Shown: positions 43,378 to 52,533 of the stretch, piece after piece
Layout: every line of letters begins with the position of its first letter
Numbering within the stretch: position 1 is the stretch's first letter
From: Zhihengliuella salsuginis
GTDB lineage: Bacteria > Actinomycetota > Actinomycetes > Actinomycetales > Micrococcaceae
Length of the DNA stretch: 64,000 nucleotides
Assembly: GCF_014651715.1 (NCBI RefSeq)
Contig: NZ_BMXK01000007.1
Location: 124,001-188,000 of the forward strand
Direction of reading: 5' to 3'
Program-made: the position numbers and the translations under genes
Notes under the pieces: model-generated
The model's input: only the letters and a program-made list of their open reading frames with translations
Told to the model about the DNA's origin: nothing
The model's database searches: none

Positions 43378-43390
43378 AGGATCGATGGTA
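43377..43390. promoter_or_regulatory. Mirrored divergent leaderless promoters
   Basis: Plus strand: TAGGAT (43377-43382), 7 bp, ATG at 43390. Minus strand: TACCAT (43390-43385), 7 bp, ATG at 43377. The two -10 hexamers abut around an ATCGAT core, and each shares one base with the start codon of the opposite gene. Only 12 bp separate the two start codons. Confidence 0.6.
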
Positions 43391-44313
43391 TGCGCGAGCC
43401 CTATGAGAGTGAGATCGCCCTCGCCGAGCGCCTGTACCCCGGGCCCGATTGGCGCGGCGGACGCGTGGCCGAAGGCGGGCAGTTCCACCTCGTCCTCGTC
43501 GCCGAGGGCCGTGCCGTGCTGCGCATGGCCCGCGACGCCGCCCAGGCCGCCGACCTCGTGCGCCGGACGGCGCTCGTCGACGCGCTCGCGGCGCAGCTGC
43601 CGTTCCCGGTTCCGCGCTCCCTCACCGGGGTCTGGTCCGCCACGGGGCCGGACGACGACGGCGCGCGCCGGGCGCAGCCGGACGACGGCGGGCCGGGCCG
43701 GGTGGTGCCGGCCGCCGTCGTGCAGGAATTCATCGACGGCGCGGCGCACGAGCCGCACACCGGCGACGCCGCCACGCTGCGGGAGCTCCTGGAGGCGCTG
43801 GCCGCCGTGGACATCGTGCCCCTGCGGCACCTGCTGGCGCCGCCCTTCGCGTACGGCGGCCCGTGGACCGAGTCCAAGGTCGCCGCGACGCTGGACGCCC
43901 TCGGCGGGCACGCACCCGACGCGGCCACCGGTGCCGCGGCGGTCGTGGACGCCGCACGCGTGCTCGCGGCGCTGCGGGAGTTCGACGACGTGCCCGCCTC
44001 GCTCGTGCACGGGGACCTGGCCGGGCACAACGTGCACTGGGTCGGCGGCCGAATCTCCGGGATCCTCGACTGGGACCTCGCCGCGGCCTGGGATCCCGCT
44101 CTCAACGTGGCCTACCTGGCGGCGTGGCACGGGCGGGATCTGGTCGGCGCGCTGGCGCGCGACGCCGACGAGGCGCGGCGGGCTCGCGTCTGGGACGGCG
44201 CGATGCGGCTCGAGGTCGTCTACAACGCGACGCTGCGCACCGACGCCCCGGACTGGCCGAAGCTGGTGCGCCAGGCCGCCCCGCGCCTGGAGGATGCGGC
44301 CGCCGCGATCTGA
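43390..44313 (+). CDS. Aminoglycoside phosphotransferase (APH) family kinase
   Basis: This 307-residue kinase-like protein has LVLVAEGRAVLRMARD (N-lobe), VVQEFIDGAAHEPHTGD, the catalytic-loop HGDLAGHNVHW and the metal-binding GILDWDLAAAWDP. APH-fold proteins phosphorylate antibiotics, choline, sugars or other small molecules; nothing here points to drug resistance. ATG at 43390, leaderless by the shared promoter. A second APH-fold protein is at 63042. Confidence 0.85.
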   Translation: MREPYESEIALAERLYPGPDWRGGRVAEGGQFHLVLVAEGRAVLRMARDAAQAADLVRRTALVDALAAQLPFPVPRSLTGVWSATGPDDDGARRAQPDDGGPGRVVPAAVVQEFIDGAAHEPHTGDAATLRELLEALAAVDIVPLRHLLAPPFAYGGPWTESKVAATLDALGGHAPDAATGAAAVVDAARVLAALREFDDVPASLVHGDLAGHNVHWVGGRISGILDWDLAAAWDPALNVAYLAAWHGRDLVGALARDADEARRARVWDGAMRLEVVYNATLRTDAPDWPKLVRQAAPRLEDAAAAI

Positions 44314-44440
44314 AGCCGAGCCTGCGCGCCGCAGCGATGACTGGCAAAAACAGAGCGTATTCAGCGGTTGAAGACCACTATTCTGACGGTCATCCGGTTC
44401 GCGGCACGGGATGGGCACCGTCTTGTCGCTCCGACACACA

Positions 44441-44484
44441 ACGAGAGGCCCGCCTCCCGGCGTCCGGAAGTGCGGGCCCCTCGT
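44441..44484 (-). terminator. Hairpin after tpx
   Basis: ACGAG-A-GGCCCGC (44441-44453) pairs with GCGGGCC-C-CTCGT (44472-44484), with an inner CCGG pairing. It lies 56 bp after the tpx stop on the minus strand and is followed by TGTGTGTC, so it is a weak terminator. The rest of the 226-bp gap to the APH gene includes a short AT-richer stretch (44338-44400) but no recognisable gene. Confidence 0.55.
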
Positions 44485-44539
44485 GGAGCGCCGAGCGCGG
44501 GGCCGCCGTCAACAAGGCGGTCGCCGGCGGCGTGCGGGA

Positions 44540-45037
44540 TCAGGAGAGCGCGGCGATGGCCGACTCGTAGTTCGGCTCCTCGGTGGTCTCGGCGACCTGC
44601 TCCGTGTAGACGACCTTGTGGTCGGCGTCGAGGACCACGACGGAGCGCGACTTGAGCCCGGTCAGCGGGCCGGTCTCGAACTCCACGCCGTAGTCGTCGC
44701 CGAAGGTGGAACGGAAGGTCGAGCCGGCCACGACGTTCTCGATGCCCTCGGCGCCGCAGAAGCGGGCCTGGGCGAACGGCAGGTCGGCGGAGACGCAGAG
44801 GACGACGGTGTTCTCCAGCTCGGCGGCGCGCTTGTTGAACTCGCGGACGCTGGCGGCGCAGGTTCCGGTGTCGACGCTCGGGAAGATGTTCAGGACCACG
44901 CGCTTGCCGGCGAAGTCGGAGGACTTCACGTCGGACAGGTCCGTGCCGGTCAGCGTGAATTCGGGAGCGGCGGAGCCCACTGCGGGGAGCTCGCCGACGG
45001 TCTGGATTTCGGAGCCTTGGAGGGTGATGGTAGCCAT
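44540..45037 (-). CDS. tpx: Thiol peroxidase (atypical 2-Cys peroxiredoxin)
   Basis: This 165-residue Tpx reduces peroxides using thioredoxin. The peroxidatic Cys60 is in [16 protein letters not shown] and the resolving Cys94 is in [12 protein letters not shown], the Tpx spacing of about 34 residues. The start at 45037 matches the family N-terminus ([18 protein letters not shown]). TAGACA lies 6 bp before the ATG without a Shine-Dalgarno. It is divergent from hutD over 74 bp. Confidence 0.95.
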   Translation of the reverse strand: MATITLQGSEIQTVGELPAVGSAAPEFTLTGTDLSDVKSSDFAGKRVVLNIFPSVDTGTCAASVREFNKRAAELENTVVLCVSADLPFAQARFCGAEGIENVVAGSTFRSTFGDDYGVEFETGPLTGLKSRSVVVLDADHKVVYTEQVAETTEEPNYESAIAALS

Positions 45038-45099
45038 GGCTCATGTCTACCACGCGCGCTCCGAGCGGGGCCAACGGCGCCGCTGTGTGACACAGGCCG

Positions 45100-45105
45100 T
45101 AGGCT
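45100..45105 (+). promoter_or_regulatory. -10 element for leaderless hutD mRNA
   Basis: TAGGCT ends 6 bp before the hutD ATG at 45112. GGGAGG abuts the ATG with no spacing, too close to act as a ribosome site. Confidence 0.5.
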
Positions 45106-45111
45106 GGGAGG

Positions 45112-45660
45112 ATGGCCGAGTCAGCAGAGCACATCATCCGCACCGCCGATCTCCCCGTCTCCGCCTGGCGCAACGGCCGGGGCAAGACCCGCGAGATCCT
45201 CGCCGGCGACAACCGCCGGTTGAGCCTCGCGCTCGTCGACCAACCGGGCGAGTTCTCCTCCTTCGACGGCTTCACCCGGGTCCAGACCGTCGTCGAGGGC
45301 GAGCTGCTGCTGCTCGAGGTCGACGGCCGCGAGCACGCCCTGGAGCAGTACCGCCCGTTCACGTACGACGGCGGCGCAGCCACCTCCGCGGCCCTGCCCA
45401 CCGGTCCGGTGGTCGCCCTCAACGCTTTCGCCGGGGCCGGCGCCGAGGTGTTCGTGCTCATCCTCGAGCTCTCCAAGAAGCGGCCGCTGCCGCTCGTCGA
45501 CGGCCAGTACGGCATGCTGCTCTCCGGCCACGGCCACCTGACCGCGGCCGACGGCGAGCAGACCCTCGCCGAGCTCGACGTCGTCGTGGGCTCCGCGTCC
45601 GCGGACACGGCGGTCGCCGGGCGCGGGTTCTTCGCCGTCGTGACCTTCCAGGACGCCTAG
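45112..45660 (+). CDS. hutD: HutD family protein
   Basis: This 182-residue bicupin-like protein has SAWRNGRGKTREIL at the N-terminus and FSSFDGFTRVQTVVEGELLLLEVDGREH, the HutD pattern. HutD is found with hut genes and is thought to modulate histidine utilisation, perhaps by binding formylglutamate; it is not a required enzyme. It lies at the end of the hut locus, convergent with the hutI operon, and is expressed from its own leaderless promoter. A very strong terminator follows. Confidence 0.92.
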   Translation: MAESAEHIIRTADLPVSAWRNGRGKTREILAGDNRRLSLALVDQPGEFSSFDGFTRVQTVVEGELLLLEVDGREHALEQYRPFTYDGGAATSAALPTGPVVALNAFAGAGAEVFVLILELSKKRPLPLVDGQYGMLLSGHGHLTAADGEQTLAELDVVVGSASADTAVAGRGFFAVVTFQDA

Positions 45661-45685
45661 GACGCCGGGAGGACGCAGGACAGTC

Positions 45686-45719
45686 GGGGCCCGGCCGGGG
45701 ACCTCCCCGGCCGGGCCCC
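45686..45719 (+). terminator. Rho-independent terminator after hutD
   Basis: A perfect 15-bp stem (45686-45700 with 45705-45719) with loop ACCT, followed on the plus strand by TTTCTGCG. It also separates hutD from the convergent hutI operon. Confidence 0.85.
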
Positions 45720-45738
45720 TTTCTGCGTGCGCTGCCTC

Positions 45739-46935
45739 CTACGCGCGGGGGTCCACCCGCTCGCCGGCGCGGAACACGGCCTGCGTCAGCGGCATCCCCG
45801 GCCGGTAGGCCAGATGCGCCGCCGCCGGCGCGTTGAGCAGCTGCAGGTCCGCGCGCTTGCCGACCTCGACGCTGCCGACCGTGTCCTGCACGCCGAGCGC
45901 CAGCGCCCCGCCGAACGTCGCGGCCCGCACCGCCTCCGTCACGGTCAGGCCCATCTGCAGCACCGCGGTGCCGACGCAGTACGCCATCGAAGACGTATAG
46001 CTGGTGCCCGGGTTGCAGTTGGAGGCCAGCGCGATCTCCACGCCGGCGTCGAGCAGCTCGCGGCCCGGGGCGAGCGGCTGCCGCGTGGACAGGTCGCACG
46101 CCGGAAGGCACGTGGCCACGACGCCCGCGGTCCCCGTCGCGCCCGCCGCATCCCAGCCCGACCAGGTGCCGGCCAGCAGCTCGACGTCGGCGGGCTCGAG
46201 GTAGTTCACGTGGTCGACGCTCGACGCGGCGAACTCGACGGCGAGACGCACTCCGGGCCCCGGGCCCAGCTGGTTGCCGTGCACGCGCAGCCCGAGCCCG
46301 GCTTCGCGGCACGCGCTGAGCACGCGGCGGGACTGCTCCTCGTTGAAAGCGCCCCGCTCGCAGAAGACATCCGCGAACTGGGCGTACGGCTTCACGGCGT
46401 CGAGCATGTCGGTGCAGACCAGCTCGGTGTACTCGTCCGCGTCGGCCCCCGGCGGCACAAGGTGCGCGCCGAGGTACGTGACCTGGTCGGCCACGGAGGA
46501 CGCGATGCGGGCGTGCCGGCGCTCCTCCTCCACGCTGAGCCCGTAGCCGGTCTTCGTCTCCAGGTACGTGGTCCCGCCCGCGGCGGCCTCGGCGACCCGG
46601 CCGAGCAGCAGCCGCGTCAACTCGTAGTCGTCGGCGGCGCGCGTGGCGTCCATCGTCACGGAGATCCCGCCGGCGGCGTAGGCCTCCCCCGCCATCCGGG
46701 CCTCGAATTCGGCCGACCGGTCGCCGGCGAAGATCAGGTGCGTGTGCGAGTCGACCCAGCCGGGCAGCGCGGCGCGGGAGCCGGCGTCGTGCGCCTCGTC
46801 CGCGGCCGGAGCGTCGGCGGCGGCGCCGATCCAGGCGAAGCGCCCGTCCTCGATCACGACGGCGGCGTCCGTCAGCACGCGCCGCTCCGGATCCTGGGTC
46901 GTCAGTTCGCCGATGTTGGTCACTAGCAGGCTCAT
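45739..46935 (-). CDS. hutI: Imidazolonepropionase
   Basis: This 398-residue amidohydrolase-fold enzyme opens imidazolone propionate to formiminoglutamate. Metal and substrate motifs are LPGWVDSHTHLIFAGDRSAEFEARMAG, TTYLETKTGYGL, RVHGNQLG, VDHVNYLEP and ALASNCNPGTS. ATG at 46935 overlaps the hutF stop as ATGA, with GGAG 5 bp upstream. It is the last gene of the six-gene hut operon. Confidence 0.96.
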   Translation of the reverse strand: MSLLVTNIGELTTQDPERRVLTDAAVVIEDGRFAWIGAAADAPAADEAHDAGSRAALPGWVDSHTHLIFAGDRSAEFEARMAGEAYAAGGISVTMDATRAADDYELTRLLLGRVAEAAAGGTTYLETKTGYGLSVEEERRHARIASSVADQVTYLGAHLVPPGADADEYTELVCTDMLDAVKPYAQFADVFCERGAFNEEQSRRVLSACREAGLGLRVHGNQLGPGPGVRLAVEFAASSVDHVNYLEPADVELLAGTWSGWDAAGATGTAGVVATCLPACDLSTRQPLAPGRELLDAGVEIALASNCNPGTSYTSSMAYCVGTAVLQMGLTVTEAVRAATFGGALALGVQDTVGSVEVGKRADLQLLNAPAAAHLAYRPGMPLTQAVFRAGERVDPRA

Positions 46936-48152
46936 GAGAACTCCGGATGGTCGGTGAAGAAGCGGGTGAAGAGGTCGGCCGGGTCGCCGAGGCGGGTGTG
47001 GATCCCGTCCCGGGCGAGCACCGTGCCGTTGATGCGCACCGACGCCACGTCGGCGGCGGTCGCGGTCAGGGGCAGCTGCGGCGGCCGGGAACCGGCGGTG
47101 CGCAGGCTGTCGGCGCGCACGTGCACGACGTCGTCGTTGTCGCAGAGGCCAAGGCTGGCGAGCCCGCCGGCGCGGGCGGCCGCGGAGATCTCCGCCGGGG
47201 AGAACCGGCCGCGGATGCCGGTGCGCAGGCGTTCGCCGTGCTCGAGGGCGCGCATCTCCAGGTAGGGGTCGACGACGGCGTGCTGGTCGGTGCCGAGCGC
47301 GATCACGGCGCCGGCGTCGGCGAGTTCGCGCGCCGGCCCGATGCCGTCGGCGAGGTCCGCCTCGGTGGTCGGGCACATGACGATCGCGCAGCCGGCCGAC
47401 CCGAGCGCGGCGATATCCGCCGGCGTCAGGTGCGTCGCATGCACCGCCGACAGCCGCGGCGAGAGCAGGCCGTGGCGCTCGAGCAGGCCGGCGGGCGTGA
47501 CGCCGTGCGCGGCGAGGCAGGCGGCGTTCTCGGCCGGCTGCTCGGAGAGGTGCACGTGCAGCGGCTCATCCTCCGGCAGCGCACCGGCGATGACCGCGAG
47601 CTCGGACGGCGGGACCGCGCGGACCGAGTGGATGGCCGCGCCGAGCGTGAACAGCCCGGTGCCGGCGTCCTCCTCGGCGAGCGCTGCGCGCAGCGACTCG
47701 TGCCGGCGCAGCCATCCGGCGGCGTCGCCGTCGCTGAAGCGGGCCTGGGTCTCGTTGAGGTCGAGCTGCCGCCCGTCGGCGTCGAGGCCGCCGGAGAGGT
47801 AGCAGGTATCCAGGAGCACGAGGCGGATGCCGGCCGACGCCGCGGCCCGGGCGAGCGCCCGCTCCATGTCGTGGTCCGGGTAGCGTTCTCCGCCGGGGCG
47901 GTGGTGCAGGTAGTGGAACTCGCCGACGGCGGTCCACCCGGAGACGACCATCTCCGCGAACAGCGCGGTGGCGAGCTGCTCGTAGCCGTCCGGGTCCAGG
48001 GACTCGGCTGCGGCGTACATCTGCTCGCGCCAGGTCCAGAAGTCGCCGGCTCCCCCGGCCGCACCCTCGTGGGTGCGCCCGCGCAGGATGCGGTGGAAGG
48101 CGTGGGAGTGGGCGTTGACCGGCCCCGGGACCTCGACCGTCGCGCCGCTCAC
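46932..48152 (-). CDS. hutF: Formimidoylglutamate deiminase
   Basis: The 406-residue amidohydrolase-fold enzyme removes ammonia from N-formimidoyl-glutamate to give N-formylglutamate. Motifs include VNAHSHAFHRILRGRTH (metal His pair), FTLGAAIHSVRAV, LHVHLSEQPAENAAC, VHATHLTP, CPTTEADLADGIGPA and GTDQHAVVDPYLEMR. Presence of HutF rather than HutG-type formiminoglutamase fixes the five-step hut route. GTG at 48152 overlaps the upstream stop as GTGA, with GGGGGA about 6 bp before. Confidence 0.95.
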   Translation of the reverse strand: MSGATVEVPGPVNAHSHAFHRILRGRTHEGAAGGAGDFWTWREQMYAAAESLDPDGYEQLATALFAEMVVSGWTAVGEFHYLHHRPGGERYPDHDMERALARAAASAGIRLVLLDTCYLSGGLDADGRQLDLNETQARFSDGDAAGWLRRHESLRAALAEEDAGTGLFTLGAAIHSVRAVPPSELAVIAGALPEDEPLHVHLSEQPAENAACLAAHGVTPAGLLERHGLLSPRLSAVHATHLTPADIAALGSAGCAIVMCPTTEADLADGIGPARELADAGAVIALGTDQHAVVDPYLEMRALEHGERLRTGIRGRFSPAEISAAARAGGLASLGLCDNDDVVHVRADSLRTAGSRPPQLPLTATAADVASVRINGTVLARDGIHTRLGDPADLFTRFFTDHPEFS

Positions 48153-49468
48153 AGCAGGTCCCCCAGCGCATCGGCGAGGGCGGCCGTGCCGGTGGCGGCG
48201 TCATCGTCCTCGACGTACTCCTCCGGCGAGTGGCTGATACCGGAGGGGTTGCGGACGAACAGCATGCCGGTGGGCACCTCGGAGGCGAGGACGCCGGCGT
48301 CGTGCCCGGCGCCGGTGGCCAGGGCCGGGGTCCCCGGCACGGTGCGGGCCGCGGAGGCCGTCAGGGCCCGGGTCAGCGAGGCGTCGAAGTGCACGGTGGC
48401 CGACAGCGACTCCTCGGTCAGCTCGGCGGCGCAGCCCTCGAGGGCTGCGATCTGCTGCGCCTGCTCGAGGATCCGCGTCACGAGGGCGGCGGTGACCGCG
48501 TCGTCCGGGTGGCGGACGTCGATCCAGAGGTCGACGCGCGAGGCGATGACGTTGGTTCCGCCGGGCACGGGCTCGAGCCGGCCGACCGTGGCGCGGGCGC
48601 CCGGCTGGGCGGCGCCGATCGACCTGATCGCGAGGACCGCCTGCGAGGCGGCGATCATGGGGTCGGCGCGGTCGGTCATCAGCGTGGTGCCGGCGTGGTT
48701 GCCCTGCCCGGTGAAGGACAGGCGCCAGCGGCCGTGCCCGAGGATCGACGACGCGACGGCGACGGCGGGACCGCGCCCGGCGGCATCCGTGTAGTCCTCG
48801 GTGTTCAGGCCGCGGCCCTGTTCGACGTGCAGCTCGACGAAGTCCCCGATGCGGGACAGTGCCAGCTCGTCGCGGCCCATCGCGTCCGGGTCGAGCCCGT
48901 GGGCGCGGGAGGCGTCGGCGAAGGTCGTGCCGCGCTCGTCCGTCAGGTTCAGGGCGCGCACCGGGTCGATCGCCCCGGTCAGCAGGCGGGAGCCCAGGCA
49001 GGCCACGCCGAAGGCCGAGCCCTCCTCCTCGGGGAAGACGGCGATCGCGAACGCACGCTTGCGCGCCAGCGTGCCGGCGGCCTCGCGCATCTTCAGCACG
49101 TCGAAGGCCGCGAGGGCGGAGGCGACGCCGAGCGGGCCGTCGAACGGGCCGCCGCCGGGCACCGAGTCCAGGTGCGAACCGGTGACCAGCGCGCCGGCGC
49201 GCGGATCCGCACCGGCGGGGGCGCCGCCGTCGTGCCGGTCGGGAAGGTCCCACCAGGCCCAGATGATGCCGTTGGAGTCGCGCTCGACGGCGAGGCCGCG
49301 GGCCGTGGCCTCGGCGACGAACCACTCGCGCAGTTCGAGCTCGGCGGTCGAGTAGACGGGGCGCGAGTATCCGCCGCGGCGGGCGTCGCGGCCCGTGCCG
49401 GCGATCGCCGACATGAGGGAGTTGACGGTGGCGAAGCGCTGGGCCTCGCCCGTGAGGGGTTCTGTCAT
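48149..49468 (-). CDS. M20 family amidohydrolase (allantoate/N-carbamoyl amino acid hydrolase type), candidate N-formylglutamate hydrolase
   Basis: This 439-residue di-metal hydrolase of the hydantoinase/carbamoylase branch has VTGSHLDSVPGGGPFDGPLGV (metal His and bridging Asp), FPEEEGSAFGVACLGSR, VELHVEQGRGL, a dimerisation domain with GQGNHAGTT, and GAGHDAGVLA. Annotation as allantoate amidohydrolase is usual, but no allantoin genes are present. It sits between hutF and the transporter-like gene with overlapping stops, so hydrolysis of N-formylglutamate to glutamate and formate fits the pathway. ATG at 49468 (GAAGG 7 bp upstream) is preferred over TTG at 49483. Confidence 0.85.
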   Translation of the reverse strand: MTEPLTGEAQRFATVNSLMSAIAGTGRDARRGGYSRPVYSTAELELREWFVAEATARGLAVERDSNGIIWAWWDLPDRHDGGAPAGADPRAGALVTGSHLDSVPGGGPFDGPLGVASALAAFDVLKMREAAGTLARKRAFAIAVFPEEEGSAFGVACLGSRLLTGAIDPVRALNLTDERGTTFADASRAHGLDPDAMGRDELALSRIGDFVELHVEQGRGLNTEDYTDAAGRGPAVAVASSILGHGRWRLSFTGQGNHAGTTLMTDRADPMIAASQAVLAIRSIGAAQPGARATVGRLEPVPGGTNVIASRVDLWIDVRHPDDAVTAALVTRILEQAQQIAALEGCAAELTEESLSATVHFDASLTRALTASAARTVPGTPALATGAGHDAGVLASEVPTGMLFVRNPSGISHSPEEYVEDDDAATGTAALADALGDLL

Positions 49469-49472
49469 GTCG

Positions 49473-50807
49473 TTACCTTCCAACCATGAGGTAGGCGGCG
49501 GGCGTGGCGAGGATGAGGGTCAGGGCCACGCGCTGGGCCCAGATCACCACCATCTGCCACAGCTTGAGCGGGATGCGCGTGGCCAGGATGCAGGGCACGA
49601 GCGCGGAGAAGAAGATGATCGCCGAGACGCAGACCACGCCGATCACGAGGCGCAGCAGCTCCGACGGGTGCCCGGCCACGACGGTGGCCGGCAGGAACAT
49701 CTCGGCGATCCCGACGGCGGAGGCCTTGGCCGCCAGCATGGGGTCCGGCAGCTGCAGGGCCCACGTGATCGGGAAGAAGACGTAGCCGAGCCAGTCGAAG
49801 ACCGGGGTGTAGCGGGCCAGGACCAGGCCGATCAGGCCCACCGACAGGATCGACGGCAGGATCGCCATCGCCATCAGGACGCCGTCCTTGAAGTTGTCCC
49901 AGACGTTGCGGCCGAGGCCGGGCGCCTTGGCCAGCACGCCGCGGGCCTCGGACCAGGCGGCCGCGAAGCGACGCGTCGTCACCTGCTTCTCCGGCTTCGG
50001 CTCGGCGCCCTCGAAGCAGTCGTCGGGGATGCGGCTGAGCGGCGGGATCCGGACCGTGATCGCGGTGACCGCGAAGGTCACGGCGAACGTCAGCAGGAAG
50101 TACGGCAGCCACATGTGCATGAGGTCGAGCGTCTTGGCGACGATCAGCATGAACGTCACCGAAACCGTCGAGAACCCGGTGGCGATGATCGCCGCATCCC
50201 GGGCCGTGTAGCGGCCGGACTGGTAGACCCGGTTCGTGATCAGCAGCCCGAGCGAGTAGCTGCCCACGAAGGAGGCCACGGCGTCGATCGCCGAGCGCCC
50301 GGGGGTCCGCCACACCGGCCGCATGATCGGCTGCAGCATCACGCCGACGAACTCCATGAGGCCGTAGCCGACCAGGAGCGCCAGGAAGATCGCGCCGATC
50401 GGGACGATCAGCCCGACCGGGACCACCAGCTTGTCGAACAGGAACGGCCCCAGATCCGGCTCGAACAGCCACCCCGGGCCGACGCCGAAGACGAGCGCGA
50501 GGCCGGCCGCCAGGCCCACGATGTTCAGGAACGAGAACACCCGCTTCAGCGGCGACTCGCGCCAGCGGCCCGTCGCGAACGGGTACACGGTGCCCGCCGC
50601 GATGAGGGCGAGCGCCACGTACTTCACGGCCCCGCCCAGCAGCGTCGCCACGAGCGTGACCAGGTGGTCGAGCGGAATGGTCTTCGTCCAGGCGATGGTG
50701 ACGGGGACGAAGAACATGAACAGGCCGATCGCGCTGTAGAGGAAGAAGCGCCAGAGGCCGCGCGTGGCCGCGGGGGCGGACGTCGTCGTCCGGGGTGTCT
50801 GCTCCAT
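49473..50807 (-). CDS. YjiH family membrane protein (nucleoside-recognition/Gate domain)
   Basis: This 444-residue protein has about ten hydrophobic helices, two Gate-like domains (VASFVGSYSLGLLITNRVYQSGRY and the later SAVGIAEMFLPATVVAG) and a cytoplasmic loop rich in charged residues (residues 265-300). Position inside the hut operon, between hutU and the M20 gene, makes uptake of histidine, urocanate or a pathway intermediate the best guess; the family has no established substrate. ATG at 50807 with AGGGCG upstream. Confidence 0.82.
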   Translation of the reverse strand: MEQTPRTTTSAPAATRGLWRFFLYSAIGLFMFFVPVTIAWTKTIPLDHLVTLVATLLGGAVKYVALALIAAGTVYPFATGRWRESPLKRVFSFLNIVGLAAGLALVFGVGPGWLFEPDLGPFLFDKLVVPVGLIVPIGAIFLALLVGYGLMEFVGVMLQPIMRPVWRTPGRSAIDAVASFVGSYSLGLLITNRVYQSGRYTARDAAIIATGFSTVSVTFMLIVAKTLDLMHMWLPYFLLTFAVTFAVTAITVRIPPLSRIPDDCFEGAEPKPEKQVTTRRFAAAWSEARGVLAKAPGLGRNVWDNFKDGVLMAMAILPSILSVGLIGLVLARYTPVFDWLGYVFFPITWALQLPDPMLAAKASAVGIAEMFLPATVVAGHPSELLRLVIGVVCVSAIIFFSALVPCILATRIPLKLWQMVVIWAQRVALTLILATPAAYLMVGR

Positions 50808-50817
50808 CGGGATCGCC

Positions 50818-52533
50818 CTACTCGGCCATCGGGACGCGGACGCCGCGCTCGGCGGCGACCTCGGCGGCCCGGTCGTAGCCGGCGTCGACGTGGCGGATGA
50901 CGCCCATGCCCGGGTCGTTGGTCAGCAGGGCCTCGAGCTTGGCGGCGGCGAGCTCGGTGCCGTCGGCGACGGAGACCTGGCCGGCGTGGATGGAGCGGCC
51001 GATGCCGACGCCGCCGCCGTGGTGGATCGAGACCCATGTGGCGCCCGAGGAGGCGGCGGTCAGGGCGTTGAGCAGGGGCCAGTCGGCGATCGCGTCGGAG
51101 CCGTCGGCCATGGCCTCGGTCTCGCGGTACGGGCTGGCGACGGAGCCGGAGTCGAGGTGGTCGCGGCCGATCACGATCGGCGCGGAGACCTTGCCCTCGG
51201 CGACGAGGCGGTTGAACAGGAGGCCGGCCTTGGCGCGGTCGCCGTAGCCGAGCCAGCAGATGCGGGCCGGCAGGCCCTCGAACTCGACGCGCTCGGCGGC
51301 GGCGTCGAGCCACTTGTGCAGGTGGGCGTTCTCGGGGAAGAGCTCCTTGAGCGCCTCGTCGGTGACGCGGATGTCCTCCGGGTCGCCGGAGAGGGCCACC
51401 CAGCGGAACGGGCCGAGCCCCTCGCAGAACAGGGGGCGGATGTAGGCCGGGACGAAGCCGGGGAACTCGAAGGCGCGGTCGTAGCCGCCCTTGCGGGCCT
51501 CGTCGCGGATCGAGTTGCCGTAGTCGAACACCTCGGCGCCGGCGTCCTGGAACTCCACCATGGCCTTGACGTGCTTGGCCATGGACTCCTGCGACTTCGC
51601 GGTGAAGCCCTCCGGGTCGGCGGCGGAGGCGGTGTGCCATTCCTCGACGCTGATGCCCTCCGGCAGGTAGGACAGCGGATCGTGCGCGGAGGTCTGGTCG
51701 GTGACGACGTCGATCGTCAGCTCCCCGGCGGTGTGGCGGCGCAGCAGCTCGCCGAAGACCTCGGCGGCGTTGCCGACGTAGCCGACGGACCAGCCGCGGC
51801 GCTCGGCCTTGGCCTGGTTCACCTTGGCGATGGCGGCGTCGAGGTCCGTCTCGACCTCGTCCAAGTAGCGCTTGCCGACGCGGCGGCGCAGCCGGGTCTC
51901 GTCGACGTCGACGATGAGGCAGGCGCCGTCGTTCAGGGTGACGGCGAGCGGCTGGGCGCCGCCCATGCCGCCGCAGCCGCCGGTGAGCGTCAGCGTGCCG
52001 GCGAGCGGCCCCTCCTCGCCGGTGGACGCGGCGATGCGGCCCTCGGCCTGGAGCTTGCGGCCGACGGCGGCGAAGGTCTCGTACGTGCCCTGCAGGATGC
52101 CCTGGGTGCCGATGTAGATCCAGGACCCGGCCGTCATCTGGCCGTACATCATCAGCTCCTCGGCCTCGAGCTTGCGGAACTCGGGCCAGGTGGCCCAGTC
52201 GCCGACGAGGTTGGAGTTGGCGATCAGCACGCGCGGGGCCCACTTGTTGGTGGTGAACACGCCGACGGGCTTGCCGGACTGCACGAGCAGGGTCTCGTTG
52301 TCCTCGAGGTTCTCGAGCGTGCGGGTGATGGCGTCGTACGCCTCCCACGAGCGGGCGGCGCGGCCCGTGCCGCCGTAGACCACGAGGTCCTCCGGCCGCT
52401 CGGCGACCTCGGGGTCGAGGTTGTTCATCAGCATGCGCAGCGGCGCCTCGGTCTGCCACGACTTGGCGGTGATCTCCGTCCCGCGCGCGGCGCGGATGCT
52501 GCGGGAGGGGTCGTGCTGGGTGAAGGTGCTCAT
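50818..52533 (-). CDS. hutU: Urocanate hydratase
   Basis: The 571-residue NAD-dependent enzyme converts urocanate to imidazolone propionate. Family blocks are [39 protein letters not shown] (the NAD-site region), [47 protein letters not shown] (with the catalytic-site Cys) and [14 protein letters not shown] at 52533 overlaps the regulator stop as ATGA, with AAGGAG 9 bp upstream. Confidence 0.97.
   Translation of the reverse strand: MSTFTQHDPSRSIRAARGTEITAKSWQTEAPLRMLMNNLDPEVAERPEDLVVYGGTGRAARSWEAYDAITRTLENLEDNETLLVQSGKPVGVFTTNKWAPRVLIANSNLVGDWATWPEFRKLEAEELMMYGQMTAGSWIYIGTQGILQGTYETFAAVGRKLQAEGRIAASTGEEGPLAGTLTLTGGCGGMGGAQPLAVTLNDGACLIVDVDETRLRRRVGKRYLDEVETDLDAAIAKVNQAKAERRGWSVGYVGNAAEVFGELLRRHTAGELTIDVVTDQTSAHDPLSYLPEGISVEEWHTASAADPEGFTAKSQESMAKHVKAMVEFQDAGAEVFDYGNSIRDEARKGGYDRAFEFPGFVPAYIRPLFCEGLGPFRWVALSGDPEDIRVTDEALKELFPENAHLHKWLDAAAERVEFEGLPARICWLGYGDRAKAGLLFNRLVAEGKVSAPIVIGRDHLDSGSVASPYRETEAMADGSDAIADWPLLNALTAASSGATWVSIHHGGGVGIGRSIHAGQVSVADGTELAAAKLEALLTNDPGMGVIRHVDAGYDRAAEVAAERGVRVPMAE

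Noticed and set aside
44368-44655. Possible small gene between the APH gene and tpx
   Set aside because: It needs a TTG start without a ribosome site, runs into tpx in antisense and has a shadow-like Arg/Pro composition.
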